A stretch of DNA of 64,000 bases. It comes from a virus. The position numbers and the translations under genes are program-made. Below are positions 31,320 through 38,881 of this stretch, in pieces. The notes under the pieces are model-generated. The model saw only the letters and a program-made list of their open reading frames with translations. It had not been told where the DNA came from and ran no database searches. Positions within the stretch are counted from its first letter, which is position 1, and every line of letters begins with the position of its first letter. The DNA lies in IMG/VR virus record IMGVR_UViG_3300050120_000361, positions 1 through 64,000 of that record; one strand, given 5' to 3'.

Positions 31320-31353
31320 ACAGTTTCGGCCCTAAAGTTGCTAACGCCGGGCG

Positions 31354-31737
31354 CTACTTGGCGTTTATCAGCGCCAAAATGTACTTCTGCTTCTGCGCGG
31401 TATCGGCCCTCAAAAGCTTTATCTCGTGCAGCAGAGGCTCCTTGCCGGACTGTTTCAATATCCTGCGGAGTTCCATGTTCTCGCGCTTCAGGCCCGCAAC
31501 CACGACGGAGCGCAGCACGTATGTAGGAAAGAATACCGTGTCCCTGCCGTAGAACACTATGGAAACCTTGCTTGAAGTGTCTCCTCCAGAAATCTCCTGC
31601 TTGTAGGCGTAGTCGATAACCGATTGTGTCAATTGTCGCTGACAGTTCCAGCGCTCGTACCACCCTGTCAGCAGGATGAGGGTTACGGTCCATGCCATTA
31701 CGACTATTTTCTGCTGTTTGTTGAGGTTCAGTTTCAT
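31354..31737 (-). CDS. Membrane-anchored coiled-coil protein, 127 aa
   Basis: A 127-residue protein with a short basic N-terminus, a membrane helix at about residues 10-26 and a long outside part with a coiled-coil-like end (LKRENMELRRILKQ). The shape fits an inner-membrane spanin, but distance from the endolysin and lack of a partner leave this open. It overlaps 31734-32150 by ATGA. Confidence 0.65.
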   Translation of the reverse strand: MKLNLNKQQKIVVMAWTVTLILLTGWYERWNCQRQLTQSVIDYAYKQEISGGDTSSKVSIVFYGRDTVFFPTYVLRSVVVAGLKRENMELRRILKQSGKEPLLHEIKLLRADTAQKQKYILALINAK

Positions 31738-32150
31738 GGCTGTGTTTGGTTTGATGGGTTTGCCTGGCTTTCAAGCGAAGACAGTTGCGGAAGTATGTCG
31801 TTGAGGCACTCCCTCAACAGGCTCATTAGCTCGTACATTTTCAAGTTGGCCGGCGAATGGTCACTGTACTGGTACACCTTGAACATCTGCTCCTCAAGGT
31901 TTTTCTGGTATTCGGCCAACTGCTCGTGACTGAACTTCTGGTGCAGGAACCTGAGGTCGTCGTGGTGCAGCTGCAGCAGGGACATGTCGCTGCCATCCAA
32001 TTTGGGCGTGAAAGTGGCGAACATGTTCCAGGCGTCCCCGTTCACTGCAACGGCCTGACACAGTATCCCCTTGTCCCGCCTCTCGTCACCGAGCACCTCG
32101 AGTAGGCCGTCTATGGTGTGGAACGGCTCCGTCCTATCAGTCCTTGGCAT
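31734..32150 (-). CDS. Unknown protein, 138 aa
   Basis: A 138-residue helical protein beginning MPRTDRTEPFHTID. It has acidic and Gln-rich segments (EQLAEYQKNLEEQMF) and ends NPSNQTQP. Its start overlaps the end of 32137-32457 by 14 nt and its end overlaps 31354-31737 by ATGA. Function unknown. Confidence 0.75.
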   Translation of the reverse strand: MPRTDRTEPFHTIDGLLEVLGDERRDKGILCQAVAVNGDAWNMFATFTPKLDGSDMSLLQLHHDDLRFLHQKFSHEQLAEYQKNLEEQMFKVYQYSDHSPANLKMYELMSLLRECLNDILPQLSSLESQANPSNQTQP

Positions 32151-32457
32151 GCTGGGGCTTGTTGCGTATGTCCCTTGACGGATAGTATGTCTCGAATTGG
32201 AACGTGCCGCGCGAGAAGCGCTTGGTTTGAACGTGCGTTGGTACCATGGCGAACTCGTAAAGCTCCTCCTTTGTCATGAGGTCCAACAGCTCCTTGCTCG
32301 CCTTGAAGTGCACTACCTTGCTCGTTTCCCAGTATATTGTCAATTCGCCCCCCTCGAGCGTTTTCACTGCGAGTGACTGGTTGTCCTCGCGCTGCAGCAG
32401 GTTGCGTATCAGTGAGCCCTTTTTGGGCATTTCTTTCAATTGTCTTGTGACAGCCAT
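32137..32457 (-). CDS. Unknown protein, 106 aa
   Basis: A 106-residue basic protein with a helical first third, strands (LTIYWETSKVVHFK) and an aromatic-rich end. It is the first gene of a series reading down to 31354 and lies after the terminator at 32506-32534. Function unknown. Confidence 0.75.
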   Translation of the reverse strand: MAVTRQLKEMPKKGSLIRNLLQREDNQSLAVKTLEGGELTIYWETSKVVHFKASKELLDLMTKEELYEFAMVPTHVQTKRFSRGTFQFETYYPSRDIRNKPQHAKD

Positions 32458-32505
32458 AATCTTATATTATTGTTTTGTTATTATTCCTTTGGTAATCAAC
32501 GAGTA

Positions 32506-32534
32506 AAGGGCGGCAACCTAAATCACCGCCCTTT
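32506..32534 (-). terminator. Terminator after endolysin gene
   Basis: AAAGGGCGG and CCGCCCTTT pair across 11 nt, 26 nt after the stop of 32560-33144. Confidence 0.7.
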
Positions 32535-32559
32535 TGGTAGAAGCCGAACTGCGAGGCCT

Positions 32560-33144
32560 TTACGCCGCCTTGGCGTATGTCTTAAGTCTGGATGTCCACA
32601 CCTTTCCGTATATAGGCCAGTCCTTGTCGCGCTTGTAGTGCACGAGGCGCTGGTCGTTTATCGTGCCGTACAGCTTCTCCTGGTCGCACCTCGCCTGGGC
32701 CTGAAGCGTCTTGGGCCCGATGCCGCCGTCCGAAACTACCGTGCCGGAACCCAAAAGGATGTTTATCGAGTCCTGCAGGATGTGCGCCGCCATTCCCGTG
32801 CCCTGGTTGACCCCGCAGTCGTAGAGGTTGTCAGCCACCTGGTTGTCGGTAACCTGAGACAGGAGGTTCACGTTCCAGAAATTGGCCATATAGAACCCGC
32901 TCACCAGCTGGACAACCACTGGGTTTCCGCGGAGCTCAAGGTTTATGTTGTGGGTGTCCGCCTGCGTGGCGCCATTGTTGAATTTCGCCATCGCGGCGCG
33001 CACGTACGGCCACCCGCCCCATTTGGGCCAGAACGTGCTGGCTATGCCTGCGTATGTTAGGCCGCCGTGGTCTTGAGGATCATTGGTAAATCCGCCTTCG
33101 TTTATGGCGGTAAGGTGGTCCGCCTCGTTGAAATTTCCGTTCAT
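32560..33144 (-). CDS. GH108-type endolysin
   Basis: A 194-residue lysozyme of the glycosyl hydrolase 108 type. The conserved start EGG (catalytic Glu16) is followed by DPQDHGGLTYAGIA, and a C-terminal peptidoglycan-binding-like region has GIGPKTLQAQ. The enzyme cuts the glycan backbone of the cell wall at lysis. It lacks a signal peptide, so it would need a holin. The 39-aa membrane protein upstream (33225-33344) is one candidate. Confidence 0.85.
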   Translation of the reverse strand: MNGNFNEADHLTAINEGGFTNDPQDHGGLTYAGIASTFWPKWGGWPYVRAAMAKFNNGATQADTHNINLELRGNPVVVQLVSGFYMANFWNVNLLSQVTDNQVADNLYDCGVNQGTGMAAHILQDSINILLGSGTVVSDGGIGPKTLQAQARCDQEKLYGTINDQRLVHYKRDKDWPIYGKVWTSRLKTYAKAA

Positions 33145-33224
33145 AATGTAATGATTTGATTTTCATTACATATCCGGAAAATTACCGCGGATTTAAGAAG
33201 TCCTCAATGGCCTATCGGCTCGTC

Positions 33225-33344
33225 CTAGTCCTCTGTCACGATGAACGGAAGGCACAGCAGGAACAATACGATTATAGCGCAATAGCCGACCATTGGCCGG
33301 TTCGTGTTCCCCCAATGGATTGCCTTATCAATGGCCTTCATCAT
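33225..33344 (-). CDS. Small membrane protein, 39 aa, possible holin
   Basis: A 39-residue frame beginning MMKAIDKAIHWGN with one C-terminal hydrophobic helix (residues about 19-36, IIVLFLLCLPFIV). Its start overlaps the end of 33328-33639 by 17 nt. The position directly upstream of the endolysin suggests a holin, but at 39 residues with one helix this is tentative. A weak promoter-like stretch lies at 33172-33200. Confidence 0.5.
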   Translation of the reverse strand: MMKAIDKAIHWGNTNRPMVGYCAIIVLFLLCLPFIVTED

Positions 33345-33639
33345 CCGCTACTTGCTTGTAGATTTCGCCCTGGGGCAGTCCCATGCAAAGCTTATCCACA
33401 TAGGCTATGGAGTCCTTCAGGGATTTTGGCTTTTCACGTCTTGGGTCGTGGTGGAAGGACTTTATCGCCATCAGCCTTCCGTCCCTTTTCCATATGGCCT
33501 TTATTTGCTCGTCCTTTTCAGGTCCAAGCGACTCTATTAGCATGGAATTCACGAGCTCGGCCACCATGCTCAGTTCATGCTTGCTTAGCTTGTTGAGCCA
33601 TTTCTCGAATGACTCAAAGTTTTGTGGTGTATTTTCCAT
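33328..33639 (-). CDS. Unknown protein, 103 aa
   Basis: A 103-residue helical, charged protein beginning MENTPQNFESFEKW, with an amphipathic first half. No family is recognised. It is separated by 4 nt from the start of 33644-33943. Confidence 0.75.
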   Translation of the reverse strand: MENTPQNFESFEKWLNKLSKHELSMVAELVNSMLIESLGPEKDEQIKAIWKRDGRLMAIKSFHHDPRREKPKSLKDSIAYVDKLCMGLPQGEIYKQVADDEGH

Positions 33640-33643
33640 AATG

Positions 33644-33943
33644 TCAAACTGATGTCAGCGGTGTCGTGATGCCTCCCCACGGGGAGCTGTTCGTGGCGAC
33701 GCACCGAGTTAGTTTCAGCTTCAGACCGTGCAGCAGGTTCACGGAGGCTACCGCCTGTTTTGCGTGCCCTACGGCGTCGTCCATTGTATCGACGCCCTGC
33801 CGCCAGCAGCAGTTGAATGGAAGCGTGAGCTCCCTGTCGTTGTTCTTCCACGCCTTGTGGTAATCGTGCTTCTCGACAAGGCAGTCTATAACCTTGTCCA
33901 AATGGGTGTTGTCGTTCAGTTCAATCGCGAGTACCGGGTACAT
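33644..33943 (-). CDS. Unknown protein, 99 aa
   Basis: A 99-residue alpha/beta protein beginning MYPVLAIELNDNTH, with two adjacent Cys (NCCW) and a His-rich helix region. Its 5' end overlaps the end of 33921-34211 by 23 nt. Function unknown. Confidence 0.75.
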   Translation of the reverse strand: MYPVLAIELNDNTHLDKVIDCLVEKHDYHKAWKNNDRELTLPFNCCWRQGVDTMDDAVGHAKQAVASVNLLHGLKLKLTRCVATNSSPWGGITTPLTSV

Positions 33944-34211
33944 GTCCTTTTTCCTTTAGTTTTTCGTGTATCTTTTCGTATGCGTCCGGCAGAAGGCCGT
34001 TCAGAATGAACTCCCTCTCATCGGCGCTGTGCCTTGGGAAGGCCTCCTGCACCTTCATGCCGTCTTCGGCGAAGGCCTTTATTCTGTCCGTGTCGGCCGC
34101 CGGCATATCCATTTGGAATGGGCCGTTGCCGAACAAATCGTTTCTGGTGACCCTCATCATTTCACCTCTGTTTGGGTCCGTGAAGAATTCGAATGTCGTC
34201 GTAGCGTTCAT
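33921..34211 (-). CDS. Unknown protein, 96 aa
   Basis: A 96-residue protein beginning MNATTTFEFFTDPN, with an acidic centre and a basic C-terminal end (KIHEKLKEKGHVPGTRD). A further in-frame ATG lies at 34232, but 34211 has the A-rich leader (AAGAAAAACC). Function unknown. Confidence 0.75.
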   Translation of the reverse strand: MNATTTFEFFTDPNRGEMMRVTRNDLFGNGPFQMDMPAADTDRIKAFAEDGMKVQEAFPRHSADEREFILNGLLPDAYEKIHEKLKEKGHVPGTRD

Positions 34212-34232
34212 GGTTTTTCTTGTTTGTGTCAA

Positions 34233-34580
34233 TCATCTTTCGAGAGGCTCGTAAGTAGGTATGCCGAGTTCCTCAAGCTCTGTAAGCAGCAGTTCATCGG
34301 CATTGCTTTCCTCGGTTTGGCCGACGCTTGCGGTCTTCCGAAAGCGCCAAGTAGCGAACGCCGGTTCCTGTGTCCTGTTTATTATTTTGAAGTATATCGG
34401 TATGTTGCGTATTTCCTCGAGAAGCACCCCAGTTACTATGTTGTCGTTGTGGTACACTTCCCTGACTGTATACTCCTGTCCCTTGACCACCCATTGCTGG
34501 TAGGCGTGCAGGAATTCGAGTATGAACTCGCTTTTTACCGATTGGTCCACGCAGATGACTCTTTCGCCTATTTCAAACAT
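34233..34580 (-). CDS. Small SH3-like protein, 115 aa
   Basis: A 115-residue protein. MFEIGERVICVDQS, GQEYTVREVYHNDN and TGVLLEEIRN recall the small beta-barrel proteins common in phages, with a conserved late RFR. An acidic helical tail follows. It overlaps 34568-34804 by 13 nt. Function unknown. Confidence 0.7.
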   Translation of the reverse strand: MFEIGERVICVDQSVKSEFILEFLHAYQQWVVKGQEYTVREVYHNDNIVTGVLLEEIRNIPIYFKIINRTQEPAFATWRFRKTASVGQTEESNADELLLTELEELGIPTYEPLER

Positions 34581-34804
34581 GTTTTAATGACTTTACGTTT
34601 CCTAACCAAAAGTGTAATGACACCAATCAATAAGTACAGCGGTCCCAGTAAAAAGCTAAAGAGAATATATGCAACCCACCAAAATGGTTTCCGATTTTCA
34701 TAGTGTTCTGGTCGGGTTTTTCTTAAAATGAAGTATGCTGCTACGCCTTGTATTGCCCATAGCAAACGAGCAATTTCCACATTATCTTTAATTAGTTGTA
34801 TCAT
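34568..34804 (-). CDS. Small membrane protein, 78 aa
   Basis: A 78-residue protein with a helix at about 12-28 and a strong membrane segment at about 42-67, followed by a basic tail (RKRKVIKTCLK). A and T are more frequent than in the neighbours, so it may have been acquired separately. Function unknown. Confidence 0.7.
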   Translation of the reverse strand: MIQLIKDNVEIARLLWAIQGVAAYFILRKTRPEHYENRKPFWWVAYILFSFLLGPLYLLIGVITLLVRKRKVIKTCLK

Positions 34805-34821
34805 TTGTTTTCCATTGATTT

Positions 34822-34932
34822 TTATCGTGTTTTCCTTATGGCCTTGACGGCCCGCCAGACCGTTCTCCTGTCGGTTCGGTGCTCCCTGACCGTCATGTCC
34901 ACCGATTTGCTTATGCCGTTTCCCATCTCCAT
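34822..34932 (-). CDS. Very small basic protein, 36 aa
   Basis: A 36-residue frame beginning MEMGNGISKSVDMTVREHR, with nine Arg/Lys, mostly in the second half. The pattern DRRTVWRAVKAIRK is compatible with a single DNA-binding helix. It starts immediately after the TAG of 34933-35061. The adjoining stop and start support a real coupled pair. Confidence 0.5.
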   Translation of the reverse strand: MEMGNGISKSVDMTVREHRTDRRTVWRAVKAIRKTR

Positions 34933-35061
34933 CTACGCGGCAACCGAGTAGAAATACTTCGAATACCTGAAATACTTAGGCGATATGAAGCCCGTGCCTA
35001 TGAGGTATTCGAGCGTACCGTCCTGTTCCGCATTCAGCAGAACCTCCTTCTTCTCAAGCAT
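34933..35061 (-). CDS. Very small protein, 42 aa
   Basis: A 42-residue frame beginning MLEKKEVLLNAEQDG and ending in a Tyr-rich stretch (KYFRYSKYFYSVAA). It starts 6 nt after the stop of the XRE regulator gene, and its own stop is followed directly by the ATG of 34822-34932. Function unknown. Confidence 0.55.
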   Translation of the reverse strand: MLEKKEVLLNAEQDGTLEYLIGTGFISPKYFRYSKYFYSVAA

Positions 35062-35066
35062 GTCAG

Positions 35067-35405
35067 TCAGAGTCTGGGTGAGAGAACGAGCCGCCCATTT
35101 TCATTAAAAAGAATACGGCGCAACCCCAGAAAATACCAACTTATCTGCATCAGCATCTTCTCGTTCGACTCCCTCCTGCTTTCGGGAAGGTCGCTTATCT
35201 CCATGGAGTGCACTCGAAGCAGCGCCTGAGTTATTCCGAGCACCTCGCACATATTCTTGATGGTTCCTGGGTGCGGCCTGACCTTGTTTGACTCTATGTG
35301 AGAGAGCGCCGTCTGCGTTATACCAACCGCCCTGGCGAACTCAACCTGTCCGATGCCCAAGCCGCTCGCCCTGCGAAGGTCTTTTACGGCCTTTCCGAGG
35401 TTCAT
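35067..35405 (-). CDS. XRE-family helix-turn-helix regulator
   Basis: A 112-residue protein beginning MNLGKAVKDLRR. Residues 5-58 are a Cro/CI-type helix-turn-helix: VEFARAVGITQTALSHIESNK, then a helix. It should bind DNA as a dimer and regulate phage or host promoters. The C-terminal 50 residues are not recognised. The ATG overlaps the stop of 35402-36073 (ATGA). The longer frame to 35471 would lie inside that gene. Confidence 0.85.
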   Translation of the reverse strand: MNLGKAVKDLRRASGLGIGQVEFARAVGITQTALSHIESNKVRPHPGTIKNMCEVLGITQALLRVHSMEISDLPESRRESNEKMLMQISWYFLGLRRILFNENGRLVLSPRL

Positions 35406-36073
35406 GGCTTGCTCCCCTTCCAAACGAATATCCTGTTCAGGGACTGGTCCGCCGCGCGCGTTATAAGCCATGGGAATTGTAGTTCCTCGTGAGGAAGCTT
35501 GAGTAGGGGCTCGTTCCTGTGGGTCTTCAGGTTGCCGACCATCACGTACATCTTAAGCAGCTTCAGGAAGCCCATGGTGTCCGGTCCGTAGACGTTCCCG
35601 CTCTGGGTGGCGTCATCGAACCTGTGGGTTATGAAGCACCCGAAAGCAGTGTCCGAGGCGTAGTGCCTGATGGCCTCGGTCGCCTCCATCTTCACGACGT
35701 CTTCGGGGTACTCGGTTGGCGGCTGCTTAAGAGCGAGCATGTACATTCGGTACTCGAGAGAGTCGTGCATCTTTGAGTCGGTTATGGGGAACCCGAGGTC
35801 CCTGCCTATGGCGCCGTTTCCGCAACCTATTTCGACCCTTCGGCCCACGCAGCAGTTGGACACCCAGTCGGAAAGCTCCCTTGTGGGCACCACGTACATC
35901 CCGTGCTTCCACATGAAGGTCTGCACGGCGTCCAATCCCCAATCATTCCAGAAAGCCGCTGACCTTACGATTAGCTTGTTGCCGTTCAGGAACTGCTTCT
36001 CCATTTTCATGAGAGTTTCCTGGGACACTCCTCCGAGACGGGTCCCCTGCGGCGCCTTTACAGTTTCATGCAT
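35402..36073 (-). CDS. Putative SAM-dependent methyltransferase
   Basis: A 223-residue protein with a motif-I-like loop RVEIGCGNGAIG (about residues 79-90) and a later strand with AFGCFITHRF in the place of motif IV. The substrate is not shown. It overlaps the 2OG-oxygenase-like gene upstream, and a Shine-Dalgarno (AGGAGG) lies 4 nt before the ATG at 36073, which is why that start is chosen over 36088. The pairing with an oxygenase suggests stepwise modification of one substrate. Confidence 0.6.
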   Translation of the reverse strand: MHETVKAPQGTRLGGVSQETLMKMEKQFLNGNKLIVRSAAFWNDWGLDAVQTFMWKHGMYVVPTRELSDWVSNCCVGRRVEIGCGNGAIGRDLGFPITDSKMHDSLEYRMYMLALKQPPTEYPEDVVKMEATEAIRHYASDTAFGCFITHRFDDATQSGNVYGPDTMGFLKLLKMYVMVGNLKTHRNEPLLKLPHEELQFPWLITRAADQSLNRIFVWKGSKP

Positions 36074-36786
36074 GACGCCTCCTTCCATGGGAACACGTGG
36101 TTGGGGTGCAGGTTGATGCGGAGCAGCTGCCTGTTGCAGTGGAACCCGGGCGCAATCCCCTCGTGGATGCCCAGCGCGTTGACGTAGTAGACGGTGTTCG
36201 CGTCCATTGGAACCATCTCCAATCCGTCAAGCGATACCTGCGAGCAGTCCCCGCCAGGCAGTATGTTCCCCTCGAACCGTCCGCGCCAGCCGTTGCATGC
36301 GTAGACGTTGGAGAGCATCAGCATTCCGCCGTGCGTCTCGTCTTTTGAAGCTCCTGGGTAGTGGTCATGTCCCGGATGCCTACGGTGCCCGTGTCCTGAC
36401 CCTAAGTCATGCACGCCCTTGACAGGCACGTGGTCTGGATGAGCTGTTGGCACAACAGCCCTGTGGTACGGCATGCCGTCAGTGTGTCGGCCGCTTCCAG
36501 CGCCGTCGTGTGCCGTCGCGCCTTCATGCCAGTTGTAGTCCACGTGCACTCCCGGCCTGCGATGCACTTGGTTCGGCTTGAGCCACTTCTCGTCGATTGT
36601 TACGTAGGCCGTTATCTCCCGCTCGGGGAGCTGGCGCGCTATTTGCTGCAGCGCGACCGACCAGTCCGCGAAAGCGATGGGCAGGACCAGCTGGTCCATC
36701 CTTACCTTCTCCATGTATAGGAGCCTGTCGCCCCTGAACGGGGGCATGTCCACCGCGTACGGCAGACCCTGTATCACGCTTTCCAT
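36058..36786 (-). CDS. 2OG/Fe(II) oxygenase-like protein with His-rich insert
   Basis: A 242-residue protein. HVD at 81-83, a His at 208 (GIHEG) and Arg219/Arg223 (NRQLLRIN) give the H-x-D...H...R layout of Fe(II)/2-oxoglutarate oxygenases such as phytanoyl-CoA hydroxylase relatives. Between the first and second strands, residues about 87-152 are a His/Gly-rich insert with about 15 His, which would bind metal. The substrate is unknown; phage oxygenases of this fold modify DNA bases. It overlaps the methyltransferase-like gene by 16 nt. Confidence 0.55.
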   Translation of the reverse strand: MESVIQGLPYAVDMPPFRGDRLLYMEKVRMDQLVLPIAFADWSVALQQIARQLPEREITAYVTIDEKWLKPNQVHRRPGVHVDYNWHEGATAHDGAGSGRHTDGMPYHRAVVPTAHPDHVPVKGVHDLGSGHGHRRHPGHDHYPGASKDETHGGMLMLSNVYACNGWRGRFEGNILPGGDCSQVSLDGLEMVPMDANTVYYVNALGIHEGIAPGFHCNRQLLRINLHPNHVFPWKEASCMKL

Positions 36787-36789
36787 GTC

Positions 36790-36936
36790 CTATCTGAAGG
36801 CGTTATCGAAAATGTTTGGTGTCTTCGGCTGTGGCGGGACCTGCTGCTTGGGCGCGAATAGGGCCGTTGTGAACTCCTTTGATGCTGGCTGCTTGATGCG
36901 GGGCCTCTTGGCTTTTTGATTGTTCTGGTTTATCAT
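36790..36936 (-). CDS. Small basic protein, 48 aa
   Basis: A 48-residue protein beginning MINQNNQKAKRPRIKQ, basic at the N-terminus and Pro/Gln-rich later, ending NIFDNAFR. It is probably disordered. The start has the AAAAATCATG context, and it ends 3 nt before the ATG of 36058-36786. Function unknown. Confidence 0.6.
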   Translation of the reverse strand: MINQNNQKAKRPRIKQPASKEFTTALFAPKQQVPPQPKTPNIFDNAFR

Positions 36937-36958
36937 GATTTTTGGATTTGTTTTCTGT

Positions 36959-37537
36959 TTACTTCCTTAGGTTCCGCAGGTCTTCGACAATGGATGCCAG
37001 CAGAGATATGCGCATGTCGTCCAGTTCCTCGAAATCGAACTCGTTGTGCCTCTGCTCCTTTGTCTTCTGCGCTATTTCCAGAGCGGTCTTGTACTTCAGC
37101 AGGTCCCTGTCTATCAGGGCCTGCATAGGATAGTAGTCGAACAGGGCCCAGCACAGGCACTTGAAGCGCCACGAGCCCTTCACGGCCGCGTACTGCATAA
37201 GGGAGTGCACCATCACCATTCCCTCTGTTCCCGAGTACAGCTTCGAATAGTCCTCGGCGGTGATGGGGCGCTCGTCCCCGTATATCGCGAGCCTGGTGCT
37301 GATGTCATTTGCGCATTGGTGCCAAAGCTCCCAAGTAACTAATGAGTCTTTGTCCCATTTCTGCATTCCCTCGCTGCCGTGGGCTATCCCGTATATGACC
37401 TCTATCTGGTACCGCAGGCAAGACTGCAGCTCCCCGTTCCCGAACATGAAGTGCATTAGAGACGCCTTGTCCCTGTTGGTCATAAGGTCGCTATTAGCGT
37501 TTGTATGCTCAGAGTAGTTGTATATTGTTTCTTCCAT
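36959..37537 (-). CDS. Unknown helical protein, 192 aa
   Basis: A 192-residue all-helical protein with an Asn/Tyr-rich start, several Cys (CLRYQ, CAND, KCLCW) and an acidic helical end (DFEELDDMRISLLASIV). It is followed by the 2OG-oxygenase run. Function unknown. Confidence 0.75.
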   Translation of the reverse strand: MEETIYNYSEHTNANSDLMTNRDKASLMHFMFGNGELQSCLRYQIEVIYGIAHGSEGMQKWDKDSLVTWELWHQCANDISTRLAIYGDERPITAEDYSKLYSGTEGMVMVHSLMQYAAVKGSWRFKCLCWALFDYYPMQALIDRDLLKYKTALEIAQKTKEQRHNEFDFEELDDMRISLLASIVEDLRNLRK

Positions 37538-37538
37538 A

Positions 37539-37775
37539 TCAGTTTTGTATTGTCTCCATTATGCCGTATTTCTGTACCATCTTCTCATAGCACCCTCGGC
37601 CGATAAGCGCCGTTTTCTCATCGGTTCTATCGGCCTTCCTGAACCAGGGGTTTTCAGTGTGCACCACTATTCGCAGAGCCTCCTGTCCGGAAACTATCTT
37701 TTGCTTGCAGCGTTCGCAGTGCCTTCCATCAGGAACTTTGGCGTTATTGTCTGGGTCTAAGTAGTACCAATCCAT
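37539..37775 (-). CDS. Small zinc-binding-type protein, 78 aa
   Basis: A 78-residue protein beginning MDWYYLDPDNNAK. HCERCKQKIVSG supplies a C-x-x-C with a His just before it, and a later Cys (GRGCYEK) could complete a zinc site. The open frame continues to 37808 through a stem-loop, so the ATG at 37775 is used. It ends 2 nt before the ATG of 36959-37537. Confidence 0.7.
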   Translation of the reverse strand: MDWYYLDPDNNAKVPDGRHCERCKQKIVSGQEALRIVVHTENPWFRKADRTDEKTALIGRGCYEKMVQKYGIMETIQN

Positions 37776-37799
37776 GTTCGCAATTTGGTTAAATGAAAA

Positions 37800-37832
37800 C
37801 GCCCGCAACTACCAAACGATAGTATGCGGGCG
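37800..37832 (-). terminator. Terminator-type hairpin after 37907-38491
   Basis: CGCCCGCA and TGCGGGCG pair across about 17 nt, followed by TTTTC on the minus strand. A weak promoter-like sequence (GGATATATG) lies at 37857-37885. Confidence 0.6.
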
Positions 37833-37906
37833 CATGTCAGTATTTGGTTACATTACATATATCCTATGGGAATATGCCGTATTGGATAACCGGCCGAATT
37901 CGGGCA

Positions 37907-38491
37907 TTATTTTTGGGCGTCCAGCTTGTCCATGATTGCCTTAAGGCCCTGCAGTGTCGCGACGCTCACATCTGTCAGCTTGTTCGGAACGGCTGGGAAG
38001 TGGAGCGGCACTGTGGACGCGATGTACTTCATGTTGTGCTCGATGTATATGTCCTCGGGCGTGAAGCCGAAGACCCCGTCGCCGTTGGTCCCGTAGCTTC
38101 CGTCCTCAGCGGGCGAGGGGAGCACCCCGTACCCTCCGCCGGAGCCGCCGTACACGAGCTGCATGGTATTCGTAAGCTGGCTGTTGACGGATGAGACCTT
38201 GTTTATCTGGTAGTACCCCACAGGCACACGGTCCCCCTCTATGAACACGTACATGTAGAACACCACGCCGCGGTCGTTCATCAGCAGGAAGCGCTTTATA
38301 AGGTTCTCCCGCTCGAGCGACCACTTAACGTTTGGAGGAGGCTGCGTCCTGTTCAGGGAGCGCTGGTTCAGCTCCGTATGGGCCTGCTCATCCTTGGCCG
38401 AGGTGTTCGATGGCCTGTCGTCGCAGCCCTCCGAGGACATCAGTGCGAATAGCCCGATGCATGCTATTATTGTCAGTAGTCTGGTTTTCAT
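37907..38491 (-). CDS. Lipoprotein, 194 aa
   Basis: A 194-residue protein with a signal peptide (MKTRLLTIIACIGLF) ending at Cys23 in SSEGC, a lipobox. The mature part is a soluble domain with a Gly-rich loop (YGGSGGGYG). It would be anchored in the outer or inner membrane facing the periplasm. Similar lipoproteins with an RSLNRTQPPP-type start occur in phages and hosts, but no function is known to me. It is adjacent to a second membrane-anchored gene. Confidence 0.75.
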   Translation of the reverse strand: MKTRLLTIIACIGLFALMSSEGCDDRPSNTSAKDEQAHTELNQRSLNRTQPPPNVKWSLERENLIKRFLLMNDRGVVFYMYVFIEGDRVPVGYYQINKVSSVNSQLTNTMQLVYGGSGGGYGVLPSPAEDGSYGTNGDGVFGFTPEDIYIEHNMKYIASTVPLHFPAVPNKLTDVSVATLQGLKAIMDKLDAQK

Positions 38492-38503
38492 TTCCTTATG
38501 TTT

Positions 38504-38881
38504 TTACGGTGTTTGTGTGCAAATGGTGTTTGGGTCCAATTGGTACGGAAGGTCCTTGCGCTTCCACAGGCTTTTGCGGAACTTGTGCGTGTTTGCGTTG
38601 TATTCGCTGACAACCTTTGACAGGTTCATCTCAAGGGCGGATATGCGGTCCTCGTTGGAGAAGTTCGCGTCGCTCGTCTTCTTCGCCTTAAGCACCTGTA
38701 TGTTCTGGCATATCTTCTGGCAGGCGGCGTACTCGTCCTCGAACTCCTCGTACGAGCTTATAACGTTTTCGGTGCTGACGGTGGCGTCGAACAGGCCCAC
38801 TCCGGTATTGCATGACCGTATCACGAGTCCTGCGAATATCAGGCCGACAACAATTCCTATTATCTGTAGCGTGGTTTTCAT
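38504..38881 (-). CDS. Membrane-anchored protein, 125 aa
   Basis: A 125-residue protein with an N-terminal membrane helix (residues about 6-23) and a soluble helical domain, YEEFEDEYAACQKICQNI. A later segment reads SLWKRKDLPYQLDPN. The pattern recalls small phage lipoprotein-like proteins of unknown function. It overlaps 38878-39660 by ATGA and ends 12 nt before the lipoprotein start. Confidence 0.7.
   Translation of the reverse strand: MKTTLQIIGIVVGLIFAGLVIRSCNTGVGLFDATVSTENVISSYEEFEDEYAACQKICQNIQVLKAKKTSDANFSNEDRISALEMNLSKVVSEYNANTHKFRKSLWKRKDLPYQLDPNTICTQTP

Noticed and set aside
33172-33200. Promoter motif ahead of the endolysin
   Set aside because: Only the proximal box (GGATAT) is recognisable, so it was not listed as a promoter.
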